Source: Mycolicibacterium porcinum
GTDB taxonomy: Bacteria; Actinomycetota; Actinomycetes; Mycobacteriales; Mycobacteriaceae
Length of the DNA stretch: 64,000 nt
Reading direction: 5' to 3'
NCBI GenBank assembly: GCA_002086835.1
Contig: MVIG01000003.1
Coordinates: 1-64,000 of the forward strand
The notes under the pieces are model-generated. The model was not told where the DNA came from. It ran no database searches and saw only the letters and a program-made list of their open reading frames with translations. Of the stretch, positions 9,777 to 19,318 are shown one piece after another (position 1 is the first letter of the stretch; every line of letters begins with the position of its first letter). Position numbers and translations under genes: made by a program.

Positions 9777-10850
9777 TTACGAGCGCGCCGGCTCGTCCCC
9801 GGCATCGTCGTCCTCGTCGTCCTCGTCGTCCTCGTCGGGCTCGTCGTCCTCGGAGTCCTCTTCGTCAACCTCGTCGTGCTCCAGAAACTCAGGCTCCACA
9901 ACCGCACCCGGCCAGTACGCCCGCCATTCGTCTTCGGTGATCGAGCCCAGCGGCGTCGCGTCGAGTTCCTCGGGAACATCCTCACCCCGGCGGCCCGCGG
10001 CGACGTCGGACTCCACCACGCGCACGGTGTCCATGAACTCCAAAACCGCGCTGCGCAGGTCATTCTCGGCATCGACATCGGCCGAGACCTTCACCGCGGT
10101 CAGCGAGGCCGGCACCAGATCGGCGGGCAGCCCGGCCTGAGCCACTCGGGCGAGCACCTTCTGCGTCAGCGCCAAAGCCGGCTGCCCCGTTGGCACGTCG
10201 TCCATCGACGAGCCTCGGGCCTTCACCTTCTGCTCCTGGGCCTTGCGCTCCTCCCATTGCGCCAGCTGCTCGTCCAGTGAAATCGATTCTCCGGCAAGCA
10301 CTGCCGGCACGCGGTTGCCGAGCTTGCGGACCAGCGAATCGGCGACGTCGTCGATATTGAACGGGTGGACGGGCGCATCCTCGGCGATGCGGGCATGGAA
10401 CAGCACCTGCAGCAGCACATCGCCGAGTTCCTCGCGCAGCTCGTCGGCGTTGCCGCCGCGCACCGCGTCGAACAGTTCGTAGGTCTCCTCGAGGAGATAG
10501 CGCCGCAACGAGTCGTGCGTCTGCTCGCTCTCCCACGGCCCGTCGGTGCGCAGCTTGTCCATCATCGCCACGGCGTCCACGATGCGCTCCCCCGCCTGTC
10601 CCCGCGGAGCCGCGATCAAGCGGTCCCCGGCCGCCAGCCGGGCCTTGACCGCGGGGTGCTCGGGATCGGACGACAGCAGCACGGGTGCCGGGTTGTCCTC
10701 GTCGTCGCCGTAGATGGGCCGCGCCGCGGGCAACGTCCACGGCACCTTGATCGGCATTTCCTCGGTGTACTGCACATCGCCGGTCAGGAATTCGATCGCT
10801 TCCACCGGGATCAGTGCGGGGCGGCGGGGGTCGACGAGTACCACGGTCAT
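9777..10850 (-). CDS. mazG: Nucleoside triphosphate pyrophosphohydrolase MazG with acidic tail
   Basis: A 357-residue MazG-family enzyme that hydrolyses (d)NTPs, including damaged nucleotides, to monophosphate and pyrophosphate. The metal-binding helices are visible (LLEETYELFDAV, ELREELGDVLLQ). It matches M. tuberculosis Rv1021 and neighbours mfd as there. I start at the ATG at 10850, preceded by GGTGGAG. The last 40 residues are almost entirely Asp and Glu, encoded by GAC/GAG tracts at 9790-9880. The tail looks disordered and is a likely length-variable region. Confidence 0.93.
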   Translation of the reverse strand: MTVVLVDPRRPALIPVEAIEFLTGDVQYTEEMPIKVPWTLPAARPIYGDDEDNPAPVLLSSDPEHPAVKARLAAGDRLIAAPRGQAGERIVDAVAMMDKLRTDGPWESEQTHDSLRRYLLEETYELFDAVRGGNADELREELGDVLLQVLFHARIAEDAPVHPFNIDDVADSLVRKLGNRVPAVLAGESISLDEQLAQWEERKAQEQKVKARGSSMDDVPTGQPALALTQKVLARVAQAGLPADLVPASLTAVKVSADVDAENDLRSAVLEFMDTVRVVESDVAAGRRGEDVPEELDATPLGSITEDEWRAYWPGAVVEPEFLEHDEVDEEDSEDDEPDEDDEDDEDDDAGDEPARS

Positions 10851-10980
10851 CGGGCTCCACCCCCTCACCATCTCGACGAGATTTGCTGATCTCGGTTATA
10901 CCAACACCTTGCCGGACTTCGACGTTCCTGGTGAGCAGGCCACGGCCGCGATTCGCGGGCACCGGGTGGCCTTCGCACGG

Positions 10981-11014
10981 GATGGCCGCCCTGCCCAAAG
11001 GCAAGGCGGCCATC
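10981..11014. terminator. Hairpin terminator between the VNVP-repeat gene and mazG
   Basis: A 15-bp stem with one mismatch (GATGGCCGCC pairs with GGCGGCCATC, extended inward by TGCC/GGCA) closes a CAAA loop. It lies 18 bp downstream of the VNVP-repeat gene's stop. There is no U-tract, so it would be the hairpin-only type. Confidence 0.65.
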
Positions 11015-11031
11015 ATGTCACAGGCCGTGGC

Positions 11032-11640
11032 TTACGACTCCGGCGGGAACTGGCCCTCCGGGACGACCCAGTGGCCCGGCGTCTCGTGGAAGAACGGGTT
11101 CGCGACCCCGTTCACCGAGGGCAGCGTCTTCAGCTGACCAGGCGGGATGCCGTAGAACGGATTCGCAACTCCGTTGATGGTCGGCGAATTCATCAGCTGC
11201 CCGGGTGCGATATTGCCGTTCGGCTGCCGGAAGAAATTGTCTACCTCCGGAAACCGGACCGTGGGCACATTCACATCAGGAACGTTCACACTCGGCACGT
11301 TCACGTCCGGAACATTCACATCAGGAACGTTGACACTCGGCACGTTCACATCAGGAACATTCACACTCGGCACGTTCACATCGGGAGCGTTCACGCTGGG
11401 CACATTCACATCAGGAACGTTGACACCCGGCACATTCGCGTCGGGAACATTCACCCTGGGAACGTTCACATCAGGAACGTTGACAGCCGGCACGTTCACA
11501 CCCGGCATGGCCGGCCCAGGAACTGGCGGCGGCTGCGGTACGTCCGGAACGGCGTTCGCGAGGCCCGTACCCAGGCCAAACGCTCCGAGGCCCAATGCAC
11601 CGGCCATTGAGGTGGTTACTGCGAACTTCTTGAAGTCCAT
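11032..11640 (-). CDS. Secreted protein with 16 tandem VNVPx pentapeptides
   Basis: I do not recognise a named family. The 202-residue product has a signal peptide (basic start MDFKK, hydrophobic 8-28, ANA cleavage site), a short Pro-rich linker, then about 16 tandem pentapeptides of the form V-N-V-P-x, where x mostly alternates Asp and Ser. The C-terminal 65 residues repeat a PGQL..(I/V)NGVANPF motif twice and lack cysteines. The layout recalls the exported repetitive protein Erp (PGLTS repeats), but the repeat is different. The ATG at 11640 follows GGAG, and a hairpin terminator follows the stop. Confidence 0.8.
   Translation of the reverse strand: MDFKKFAVTTSMAGALGLGAFGLGTGLANAVPDVPQPPPVPGPAMPGVNVPAVNVPDVNVPRVNVPDANVPGVNVPDVNVPSVNAPDVNVPSVNVPDVNVPSVNVPDVNVPDVNVPSVNVPDVNVPTVRFPEVDNFFRQPNGNIAPGQLMNSPTINGVANPFYGIPPGQLKTLPSVNGVANPFFHETPGHWVVPEGQFPPES
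11263..11502. repeat. 15-bp coding repeat (30-bp higher-order period)
   Basis: The pentapeptide region is built from about 16 15-bp units. Adjacent units alternate ACATCAGGAACGTTC-like and ACACTCGGCACGTTC-like sequences, which gives a 30-bp period encoding VNVPD-VNVPS. High DNA identity between distant units suggests recent slippage expansion. Confidence 0.88.
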
Positions 11641-11896
11641 GATCACTCCTTCGCCTTGCGTCACCGCGATCGATCCACCAAATAGCGGCAATCGCGTGAT
11701 GTTCGGTTTGGGAAATTGCGTGACCGCCATATGTCCGACGACCCCGTCGCCTCTCATTCGGACGACAGCGCAATACCTTCTTGACTCCCCGTACGTATGT
11801 CGGATCCGGATGCCCGCGCGTTAACAGCGGGTCGGCGATTCGTCCGGCGCGGACACCCAAAAAGCAGCGACGACCAGGCGATCAGCTCGAAAAAAA

Positions 11897-14800
11897 TCAA
11901 ACTGGAGAATTCAGTCCGGCCGTGATGTCGAAGGTGCTCTGTGTTTGTCCGTTGAGCACCAGGACCAATCCGGCCACCCACTGCACCAATTCAAGATCAC
12001 GAATATGTGGCGCGCCGACACCGTCACCGGCGCGCGGCAACGGGACCTGGACCACCGAGGTGGTGGCCCGATAGTGCCCGCCCGGGTACATCCGCTTGAG
12101 CCGCAACTGAGCGGAGTCCGGCAGCACCATCGGAGACAGTTTGACCGTGGAGGCCGACACCGCACCGATCTCGGTGATCCCGTACTCGCGGCACAGCAGC
12201 CTCAAGCGGGCCACCGCAACCAGACGTTGAGCGGGCTCGGGCAACGGGCCGTAACGGTCGACGAGCTCATCCACGACGGCCCGCACGGCCTCCTCGTCCG
12301 TGGCCGCCGCGAGTCGCCGGTAGCCCTCCAGCCGCAACCGGTCACTGCCGATGTACTCCGGCGGCAGGTGGGCGTCGACCGGCAGATCGACCCGGACCTC
12401 CTTCGGTTCCTCCGGTGTGGCAACGGTTTTCCCGTCGGCCGCGGCCCGGTAGGCCTCGACGGCCTCGCCGACCAGCCGCACGTAGAGGTCGAAGCCCACG
12501 CCGGCCACGTGACCCGACTGCTCGACACCCAACACGTTGCCCGCTCCGCGGATCTCCAGATCCTTCATCGCCACGGCCATACCCGCACCCAGCTCGTTGT
12601 TCTGCGCGATCGTTGCCAGCCGGTCGTAGGCGGTCTCGGTCAGCGGCGAATTGGGCGGGTACAGGAAGTAGGCGTAGCCCCGCTCGCGGCTGCGGCCCAC
12701 GCGGCCACGCAGCTGGTGGAGCTGGGACAACCCGAAGGTGTCGGCCCGCTCTACGATCAGCGTGTTGGCGTTCGAGATGTCCAGGCCGGTCTCGACGATC
12801 GTCGTGCACACGAGGATGTCGTACTCGCGGTTCCAGAAGCCCTCGACGGTCTTCTCCAGCGTCTCCTCGTTCATCTGACCGTGCGCGACGACGACCCGCG
12901 CCTCGGGCACCAGCTGACGGATCCGCGCCGCGGCCTGATCGATGGTGCGCACCCGATTGTGGATGTAGAACGCCTGCCCGTCGCGCAGCAGCTCACGGCG
13001 CAGCGCAGCCGCCACCTGCTTGTCGTCGTGCGGACCGACGTAGGTCAGCACGGGGTAGCGCTCCTCGGGCGGAGTGAGGATGGTCGACATCTCGCGGATG
13101 CCGGCCAGGCTCATCTCCAGGGTGCGCGGGATCGGGGTGGCGCTCATGGTGAGCACGTCGACGTGGGTGCGCATCGACTTGATGTGCTCTTTGTGTTCGA
13201 CACCGAACCGCTGTTCCTCGTCAACGATGATGAGGCCCAGGTCTTTCCACATCACCCCGGTCTGCAGCAGGCGGTGGGTGCCGATCACCACGTCGACCGA
13301 CCCGTCCTTCATGCCCTCCATGGTGGCCCGCGACTCGGCCGGGTCGGTGAACCGCGACAACCCCTTGACCGTCACCGGGAAACCCGCCATCCGGTTGGTG
13401 AAGGTCTGCAGATGCTGATCGGCCAGCAGCGTCGTCGGCACCAGCACCGCGACCTGCTTGCCGTCCTGCACGGCCTTGAACGCCGCCCGCACCGCGATCT
13501 CGGTCTTGCCGTAGCCCACATCGCCACAGATCACCCGGTCCATCGGAACCGGCTTCTCCATATCGGATTTGACCTCGGTGATCGCGGTCAGCTGATCCAT
13601 GGTCTCGGTGAAGCCGAACGCGTCCTCCATCTCGTTCTGCCATGGAGTGTCGGGACCGAACGCGTGCCCTGGCGCCGATTGCCGCTTGGCGTACAACGCC
13701 ACCAGCTCACTGGCGATCTCACGAACAGCCTTGCGGGCCTTGGTTTTCGTGTTGGCCCAGTCGCTTCCGCCGAGCTTGGAGAGCGACGGCGCCTCACCGC
13801 CGACGTACCGGGACAGCTGATCCAGCGAATCCATCGGCACATACAGCCGGTCCGATCCCCCACCGCGTTTCGACGACGCGTACTCCAGCACCAGATACTC
13901 GCGACGGGCTCCACCCACCACGCGCTCGGTCATCTCGACGAACTTGCCGATGCCGTGCTGATCGTGCACCACCAGATCGCCGGCGGTCAGCGCCAGTGGA
14001 TCGACGACGTTACGGCGTTTGGCGGCAAGCTTTTTGCCCTCTGACGCCGTCACCCGGTTACCGGTCAGATCGGTTTCGGTGATGATGACGAGGTTGGCGC
14101 CGGGCAGGATCAAGCCGTCGTGCAACGGGCCCTTGAGCACGCCGACCACACCGGCCTTGGGCGCCTCGCCGGGCTCCAACATCCCTGCGGGCGTATCGGA
14201 ATCACCGAGCTGCTCCACCACGCGGTGGGCGGTGCCGGTACCCGGGGTGACCACCGCGGCGTATCCGCCGGTGGCCACGTGCGCCCGCAGCATGGCGAAG
14301 ATCTCTTCGAGGCTCTGCTGACTACGGGCCGAGGGCGAGGGCCGCAGATCGAGTTCGGTGGCCTTCCCGTCGGGCAGCTGGCTCAACGTCCACCACGGAT
14401 GCCCGCCGGCCACGGCGTCCGCGCGCGCCTGCTCGAACGGGACGAAACCCGACGCCCCGAGCGCCTCGATGTCGATGGGTGCGTCGCCGCCGACGGCCGC
14501 CGTCGACCACGAGGCCTCGAGGAACTCCTGGCCCGTCTTGATCAGGTCGGCCGCCCGGGTCCGCACCTTCTCCGGATCGCACAACAGCACCGGCGCGCCC
14601 TCGGGCAGGTGGTGCGTCAGCGTCGTCGGCTGCACCGGGTGCAGCAGCGGCAGCAGCGCCTCCATCCCGTCGACCGGGATGCCCTCGGCGAGCTTGGCCA
14701 GCATGTCGGGAACGCTGCCGGGCACGCTGTTGTCGTGGGTGGGGTGCTCTGCGGCGAGCACCGCCGCGCGCTCACGCACGTCGGGCGTCATCAGCAGTTC

Positions 14801-15529
14801 GCGGCACGGTACGGCGACCACGTGCTGCACCGGGATCTCGGGAATCGACCGCTGGTCGGCGATCGAGAACACCCGCATCTCGGAGATCTCGTCGCCCCAG
14901 AACTCGACGCGCACGGGGTGCTCGGCGGTCGGCGGGAACAGGTCGAGGATGCCGCCGCGCACGGCGAACTCTCCACGTTTGCCGACCATGTCGACGCGGG
15001 TGTAGGCCAGGTCGACCAGCCGGGCGATCACGGCTTCGAACTCGGCCTCGGCGCCCACGGTGAGGGTGACCGGCTCGGTACTCACGACGTCGGGGGCCAT
15101 CGGCTGCAGCAGCGAGCGCGTCGTGGTGACGATCACCCGAAGCGGCGAACCCAGAGTCGCGTCCTCGGGATGGGCCAGCCTGCGCAACAGCAACAACCGG
15201 GCGCCGACCGTCTCCACACCCGGTGACAGCCGCTCGTGCGGCAGCGTCTCCCAGGATGGAAACAGGGCGACGGCGTCGCCGACGACCCCGCGCAACTCGG
15301 CGGTCAGGTCGTCGGCCTCCCGGCCTGTGGCGGCGACCACCAGCAACGGGCCCTGCTGGGCCAGGCCGGCGGCCACCAGCACGCGGGCACTGGCCGGCCC
15401 GACGAGCGCGAGATCGGCGGGCCGGTCGGCGGCACGGCGAAGGACGTCCTGCAGGGACGGATCGGTCAATGCCAGCTCGACGAGACCCGCAATCGGGGTC
15501 TGGACATGGTTGTGCCCCGGTGCGGTCAT
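11897..15529 (-). CDS. mfd: Transcription-repair coupling factor Mfd
   Basis: A 1210-residue Mfd that removes stalled RNA polymerase from lesions and recruits UvrA. The order is UvrB-homology N-terminal domains, an RNAP-interacting domain ([25 protein letters not shown] region), RecG-like translocase motifs ([27 protein letters not shown]) and the C-terminal D7 domain. I chose the ATG at 15529 (MTAPGHN), which matches the M. tuberculosis N-terminus. An alternative ATG at 15541 overlaps TAGAAT (15540-15545), the likely -10 element, so it would lie upstream of transcription start. Confidence 0.97.
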   Translation of the reverse strand: MTAPGHNHVQTPIAGLVELALTDPSLQDVLRRAADRPADLALVGPASARVLVAAGLAQQGPLLVVAATGREADDLTAELRGVVGDAVALFPSWETLPHERLSPGVETVGARLLLLRRLAHPEDATLGSPLRVIVTTTRSLLQPMAPDVVSTEPVTLTVGAEAEFEAVIARLVDLAYTRVDMVGKRGEFAVRGGILDLFPPTAEHPVRVEFWGDEISEMRVFSIADQRSIPEIPVQHVVAVPCRELLMTPDVRERAAVLAAEHPTHDNSVPGSVPDMLAKLAEGIPVDGMEALLPLLHPVQPTTLTHHLPEGAPVLLCDPEKVRTRAADLIKTGQEFLEASWSTAAVGGDAPIDIEALGASGFVPFEQARADAVAGGHPWWTLSQLPDGKATELDLRPSPSARSQQSLEEIFAMLRAHVATGGYAAVVTPGTGTAHRVVEQLGDSDTPAGMLEPGEAPKAGVVGVLKGPLHDGLILPGANLVIITETDLTGNRVTASEGKKLAAKRRNVVDPLALTAGDLVVHDQHGIGKFVEMTERVVGGARREYLVLEYASSKRGGGSDRLYVPMDSLDQLSRYVGGEAPSLSKLGGSDWANTKTKARKAVREIASELVALYAKRQSAPGHAFGPDTPWQNEMEDAFGFTETMDQLTAITEVKSDMEKPVPMDRVICGDVGYGKTEIAVRAAFKAVQDGKQVAVLVPTTLLADQHLQTFTNRMAGFPVTVKGLSRFTDPAESRATMEGMKDGSVDVVIGTHRLLQTGVMWKDLGLIIVDEEQRFGVEHKEHIKSMRTHVDVLTMSATPIPRTLEMSLAGIREMSTILTPPEERYPVLTYVGPHDDKQVAAALRRELLRDGQAFYIHNRVRTIDQAAARIRQLVPEARVVVAHGQMNEETLEKTVEGFWNREYDILVCTTIVETGLDISNANTLIVERADTFGLSQLHQLRGRVGRSRERGYAYFLYPPNSPLTETAYDRLATIAQNNELGAGMAVAMKDLEIRGAGNVLGVEQSGHVAGVGFDLYVRLVGEAVEAYRAAADGKTVATPEEPKEVRVDLPVDAHLPPEYIGSDRLRLEGYRRLAAATDEEAVRAVVDELVDRYGPLPEPAQRLVAVARLRLLCREYGITEIGAVSASTVKLSPMVLPDSAQLRLKRMYPGGHYRATTSVVQVPLPRAGDGVGAPHIRDLELVQWVAGLVLVLNGQTQSTFDITAGLNSPV

Positions 15530-15597
15530 GATGACGGCCATTCTACGGGGCCGGGGATTCGGCTTCGTAGTGCTCTGTCCGGGGCGATCATGGAGCG

Positions 15598-16164
15598 ATG
15601 AAGCGGTGGGCGGCAGCGCTCGTGGTGGTGCTGACGGCGGTGTTCGCGGTGATATGGCTCACCCGGGAGAAGCCGGAGTCCGCGCCCGAGCCGGTGCCGA
15701 CACACCTCGGCCCCGACGGCACACCCGACTTCGCCGCCTACCCCGCCGTCGATCCGGCGCAGTATGTCCTGCGCGAGGGCCAGGGGTTCCCGGTGCAGGG
15801 CTTTCGCACGCCCGCCGGCTTCGTCTGCATGACCACCCAGCACCGGGCGATGTACGCCCTGGACTGCCGCGGGCCGTTCGTCGGCGCCCCCGACGACGCC
15901 AACCTCGCGCACCTGTTCAGCTACGGCACCACCAACGGCGCGATTCCGATGAGCTTCACCCGCACCGAAGAGCCACTCAGCCCGGTCGACGGGCTCACCG
16001 AGGACGAGGCGCCGATGCTGCCCGCCGGGCAACGCTTCGACTCGGGCAACGCCACCTGCATCCACACCGACGACATCCTGTTGGCCTGCCGGATGGCCGA
16101 TCCGGTCAAGGGCAACGGGTTCATCGCCACCCAGACGGAGACCAAGTCGTTCGGCAGGAGTTGA
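15598..16164 (+). CDS. Hypothetical exported or membrane-anchored protein
   Basis: A 188-residue product with an N-terminal hydrophobic anchor (about 4-21) followed by an extracytoplasmic domain I do not recognise. The domain has four cysteines in GFVCMTT, LDCRG, ATCIHT and LACRM, which would allow two disulfides. The sequence between them is rich in Gly, Asp and Thr. It is divergent from mfd, 68 bp away. No downstream partner is coupled to it, and function is unknown. Confidence 0.75.
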   Translation: MKRWAAALVVVLTAVFAVIWLTREKPESAPEPVPTHLGPDGTPDFAAYPAVDPAQYVLREGQGFPVQGFRTPAGFVCMTTQHRAMYALDCRGPFVGAPDDANLAHLFSYGTTNGAIPMSFTRTEEPLSPVDGLTEDEAPMLPAGQRFDSGNATCIHTDDILLACRMADPVKGNGFIATQTETKSFGRS

Positions 16165-16245
16165 GCCCGTCAGGATCCGCCCCGGCAGCGTCAAGGAACC
16201 GTCAAGCACGGTGACGCGGGCCCCGGCGGCGCCGAGGGTGGAGCC

Positions 16246-17586
16246 ATGACCTTGCTGGACATCCTGCCCTCACTTCGCGGCACCACCCGACCACGTCTCG
16301 ACCCGAACATCTGGCCACTGACCACAGGTGTCGACGAGCAGGGCCGCATCACCGTCGGCCGGGTGCCGCTGACCGACATCGCCGACGAACACCGCACCCC
16401 TGCCTACGTGCTGGACGAGACCGATTTCCGGACCCGCGCCCGCCGCTACCGCGCGGCTCTCGGCCGGGCCGAGGTCGTCTACGCGGGCAAATCGCTGCTG
16501 ACCACCGCGGTCGCCCGCTGGGTTGCCGAAGAGGGGCTCGGCCTGGATGTGTGTTCGGCGGCCGAGCTGGCGACCGCATTGGCCGGCGGGGTCGACCCGG
16601 CGCGCATCGTGATGCACGGCAACGCCAAATCGTGCGACGAGCTGCGCGATGCGATCGATGTCGGGGTGGGCCGCATCGTCGTCGACTCCCCGATGGAGAT
16701 CACCTACCTCGCCGGGCTGGCGCGCCGGCCCCAGCCGGTGCTGATCCGGGTCACGCCCGACATCGACATCCACGGCCACCGGGCGGTCACCACCGGGGTG
16801 ACGGACCAGAAGTTCGGCTTCGCGCTGGCCGACCACCGGGCCGCCCGCGCCGCGGCCCGCATCCTGGCCACCCCGAACCTCGAACTGGTCGGTCTGCACT
16901 GCCATATCGGCTCGCAGATCACCGAACCCGAGCCGTACGCGGTGGCCGTACGGCGGTTGATCGGCGCCATGGCCGACATCCGTGCCGAACACGGCCTGGT
17001 GCTGACCGAGCTCAACATCGGTGGCGGCCACGGGGTTCCGTACGTCCGCGGGGACGCGGCCCTCGACATCGGCGCACTGGCCGCCGTCGTCGACGACGAG
17101 CTGACCGCGGCGTGCGCGGCCGAACGGTTCCCGCGGCCGCGGCTGGTCGTCGAACCCGGCCGCGCCATCAGCGCGCGGGCCGGGGTGACGCTGTACCGGG
17201 TGTGCGGAGTGAAGTCCCAGCCCGGCGGTCGCACGTTCGTCGCCGTCGACGGCGGTATGAGCGACAACCCGCGGGTGGCTCTGTACGGCGCGAAATACAC
17301 GGTGGCCCTGGCCAATCGGCATCCGTTGGGACCGACCATGGTGGCCACCGTGGTGGGACGGCACTGCGAGGCCGGCGACGAGATCGTGCACGACGTCGAA
17401 CTCCCCGCCGATGTCCATGCCGGTGATCTGCTGGCCGTGGCCTGCACCGGGGCCTACCAACACAGCATGGCCTCGACGTACAACATGGTGGGCCGCCCGC
17501 CGGTGGTGGCGGTGCGCGACGGCGCTACCCGGACGTTGGTGCGTCGGGAGACGACGGCGGATCTGCTATCCCGGGATCAGGGATGA
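16246..17586 (+). CDS. Diaminopimelate decarboxylase-like PLP enzyme
   Basis: A 446-residue fold-type III PLP decarboxylase of the DAP/ornithine group. The Schiff-base lysine lies in VVYAGKSLL near residue 85. Other motifs are LHCHIGSQ, a Gly-rich phosphate loop (LNIGGGHG), EPGRAI and the C-terminal CTGAYQHSMASTYN with the active-site Cys and Tyr. It resembles LysA, but it is not next to thrA/hom, where mycobacterial lysA normally sits. It is therefore probably a second paralogue with related or different substrate use. It converges with the ArsR gene. Confidence 0.82.
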   Translation: MTLLDILPSLRGTTRPRLDPNIWPLTTGVDEQGRITVGRVPLTDIADEHRTPAYVLDETDFRTRARRYRAALGRAEVVYAGKSLLTTAVARWVAEEGLGLDVCSAAELATALAGGVDPARIVMHGNAKSCDELRDAIDVGVGRIVVDSPMEITYLAGLARRPQPVLIRVTPDIDIHGHRAVTTGVTDQKFGFALADHRAARAAARILATPNLELVGLHCHIGSQITEPEPYAVAVRRLIGAMADIRAEHGLVLTELNIGGGHGVPYVRGDAALDIGALAAVVDDELTAACAAERFPRPRLVVEPGRAISARAGVTLYRVCGVKSQPGGRTFVAVDGGMSDNPRVALYGAKYTVALANRHPLGPTMVATVVGRHCEAGDEIVHDVELPADVHAGDLLAVACTGAYQHSMASTYNMVGRPPVVAVRDGATRTLVRRETTADLLSRDQG

Positions 17587-17624
17587 GCGCTTGCGCGAAG
17601 ACCCAACAGCAGGGATGAGGACCG

Positions 17625-17948
17625 TCAGCCGTCCTGCTCGACGGCATCCTTGATCCGCGCGAGCCGGCGTTCCCAACCGGCGGCGATACCGTCGAGCCGG
17701 CGCGCCACCTCGCTGAGCCGAGCCCCGACCGCCTCGTACCTGACCTCACGCCCCACCCGGGTGGCCGCCACCAGACCGACATCGGTGAGCACCTTCAGAT
17801 GCTTGGCGATGGCCTGGCGGGTGATCGGGAGCTCGTCGGCCAGGGCCGACGCCGAGGCCGGCCGACGCCCGAGCGCGACGAGCACCTGCCACCGGCTGTC
17901 GTCGGCCAGCGCCGCGAAAACCTGTACCGGCGAGGCACTTTCAGGCAT
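17625..17948 (-). CDS. ArsR-family transcriptional regulator
   Basis: A 107-residue winged-helix repressor. The helix-turn-helix reads ASALADELPITRQAIAKHLKVL and is followed by the wing (ATRVGREVRYEA). No cysteine pair of the metal-binding type is present, so it is not a classical arsenic or cadmium sensor. It overlaps the SRPBCC gene by 8 bp, and this ArsR/SRPBCC pairing is a common actinobacterial unit. Two palindromes upstream of the operon are likely its operators. Confidence 0.92.
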   Translation of the reverse strand: MPESASPVQVFAALADDSRWQVLVALGRRPASASALADELPITRQAIAKHLKVLTDVGLVAATRVGREVRYEAVGARLSEVARRLDGIAAGWERRLARIKDAVEQDG

Positions 17949-18390
17949 CGGCGGCGGCCCCCACCAGGTATTTCTGGGCTAGGCCGAGCTCGAGTGTCCA
18001 GCCGCCACTGTGATCGTCGAACCGGGAGCGGCGGTTGGCCTCAGGCTCGTCGAGCGAGGCGAATCCGCTCTCGACGACCCGCAACACGACGCCGGATGGC
18101 GCTGGGGTGATCCAGAATTCGACGAGGGTGGACGAGCTGTCGAGATCGTCGGCATCGATGTGCCAGCGGAAGGCCACATAGCGCGGCTCGTCGACCGCCA
18201 CCGTGCGCAGTGCGAACCGCCCGTGCGTGGGGTCGGTGACGATGGCGACGTCGCCGTCACGCTCGATCTGATGTTCGGTGATCCGCTCGTCATTGATGTA
18301 CCAGCCGGGCTCGCTCACCAGGTCCCAGACGCGTTGCGCCGGTGCGCCGATGGTGATCTCGCGCTCGATGCGGTCGAAGTCGGTGGTCAT
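17941..18390 (-). CDS. SRPBCC (AHSA1-like) domain protein
   Basis: A 149-residue single-domain protein of the START/Bet v 1 superfamily (Aha1-like), which has a hydrophobic ligand cavity. It opens with IEREITIGAPAQRVWDLVSEPGWY and includes YVAFRWHIDAD and a C-terminal amphipathic helix (GGWTLELGLAQKYL). I chose the ATG at 18390; upstream extension would run through the operator palindromes. It is the first gene of an operon with the ArsR regulator. The ligand is unknown. Confidence 0.88.
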   Translation of the reverse strand: MTTDFDRIEREITIGAPAQRVWDLVSEPGWYINDERITEHQIERDGDVAIVTDPTHGRFALRTVAVDEPRYVAFRWHIDADDLDSSSTLVEFWITPAPSGVVLRVVESGFASLDEPEANRRSRFDDHSGGWTLELGLAQKYLVGAAADA

Positions 18391-18418
18391 GTCGGGGGTT
18401 CCTCTCTGGCCGAATTGC

Positions 18419-18469
18419 TGCAACCCAAGAGTTGCACATGAAGACCCCCGCTGCAACCCCTGGGTTGCA
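18419..18469. promoter_or_regulatory. Twin 18-bp palindromic operators before the SRPBCC/ArsR operon
   Basis: TGCAACCCAAGAGTTGCA at 18419-18436 and TGCAACCCCTGGGTTGCA at 18452-18469 are two palindromes with the same TGCAAC...GTTGCA arms. Their centres lie 33 bp apart, about three helical turns, so two dimers would bind the same DNA face. They sit 28-80 bp upstream of the first gene, where autorepression by the ArsR protein would act. Confidence 0.75.
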
Positions 18470-18479
18470 GTTTGTTCGA

Positions 18480-19115
18480 CTACTCCTCGTGCAGGACCGG
18501 ATCCGACTCCAGATGGGTCAGCCCGTTCCAGGCCAGGTTGACCACGTGCGCGGCCACCACTTCCTTCTTGGGCTCACGGACGTCGAGCCACCACTGCGCG
18601 GTCATCGACACCGATCCGACCAGCGCCTGGGCGTACAGCGGCGCCAGATCCGGATCGAGCCCGCGGCGGGAGAAATCCCCGGCCAGGATCGAGGACACCT
18701 GGTTCACCGCGTCGTTGAGCAACGTGGCGTACGTCCCCGAGGTGATGGCCGCGGGCGAGTCGCGGATCAGGATGCGGAAACCGTCGGTGTGCTCCTCGAC
18801 GTAGGTCAGCAGCGCCAGCGCCACCCGCTCGACCCGGACCCGCGATCGGTTGTTGGTCAGCGACGAGGTGATCCCGTCCAGCAGGGCCGACATCTCCCGG
18901 TCGACGACGACCGCGTACAGGCCCTCTTTGCCGCCGAAGTGCTCGTAGACCACAGGTTTGGAGACATTGGCGCGCTGGGCGATCTCCTCGATCGAGGTTC
19001 CCTCATAGCCCCGCTCGGCAAACAGCGCCTTGGCGATCTCGATGAGCTGTTGCCGCCGTTCACTGCCGGTCATCCGGGCCCGAGGGGCCCGCACTTCCTT
19101 CTCGGGTGCTGCCAC
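18480..19115 (-). CDS. TetR-family regulator (Rv1019 type)
   Basis: A 211-residue TetR protein with the N-terminal DNA-binding domain ALFAERGYEGTSIEEIAQRA followed by VSKPVVYEHFGGKEGLY, and a C-terminal ligand domain (about 75-205). It corresponds to M. tuberculosis Rv1019, which also lies between mfd and glmU. The GTG start at 19115 has TAGCCT 7 nt upstream, so the mRNA is probably leaderless. No palindromic target is obvious next to it. Confidence 0.9.
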   Translation of the reverse strand: MAAPEKEVRAPRARMTGSERRQQLIEIAKALFAERGYEGTSIEEIAQRANVSKPVVYEHFGGKEGLYAVVVDREMSALLDGITSSLTNNRSRVRVERVALALLTYVEEHTDGFRILIRDSPAAITSGTYATLLNDAVNQVSSILAGDFSRRGLDPDLAPLYAQALVGSVSMTAQWWLDVREPKKEVVAAHVVNLAWNGLTHLESDPVLHEE

Positions 19116-19158
19116 GCATATCAGGCTAGACCGTTCGACTAGAGTCTCTCCCGGACAT

Positions 19159-19230
19159 TCCGTCGTGGTGTAATCGGCAGCACCTCTGATTTTGGTTCAG
19201 ATAGTTCAGGTTCGAGTCCTGGCGACGGAG
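19159..19230 (+). tRNA. tRNA-Gln (anticodon TTG)
   Basis: A 72-nt cloverleaf. The acceptor arm TCCGTCG pairs with CGACGGA, followed by discriminator G. The anticodon stem TCTGA/TCAGA encloses loop TTTTGGT with anticodon TTG. The T arm contains GGTTCGAGTCC. The terminal CCA is not encoded. M. tuberculosis also has a tRNA-Gln beside glmU. Confidence 0.96.
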
Positions 19231-19267
19231 CAATTCGCTACGGCGAGCGATCGCAAAATCACACATA

Positions 19268-19299
19268 GAGCGGCCGCCGACGTTCAGACACGGCCGCTC
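19268..19299 (+). terminator. Hairpin between tRNA-Gln and glmU
   Basis: A perfect 9-bp stem (GAGCGGCCG at 19268-19276, CGGCCGCTC at 19291-19299) with a 14-nt loop lies 38 nt after the tRNA and 19 nt before the glmU start. It may end the tRNA transcript. If transcription reads through, it would form a hairpin just before the glmU ribosome site. Confidence 0.55.
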
Positions 19300-19318
19300 G
19301 GCGAAATAAGGGGATGAT

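Noticed and set aside
11263..11502. CRISPR-like or non-coding repeat
   Set aside because: The period is a multiple of three in a frame with signal peptide and ribosome site, so it is a coding repeat.
11945..14044. Long plus-strand frame opposite mfd
   Set aside because: Complement of the conserved mfd reading frame; composition is typical of GC-rich shadows.
15530..15541. Upstream ATG of mfd
   Set aside because: It overlaps the likely -10 element TAGAAT, so it would not be transcribed.
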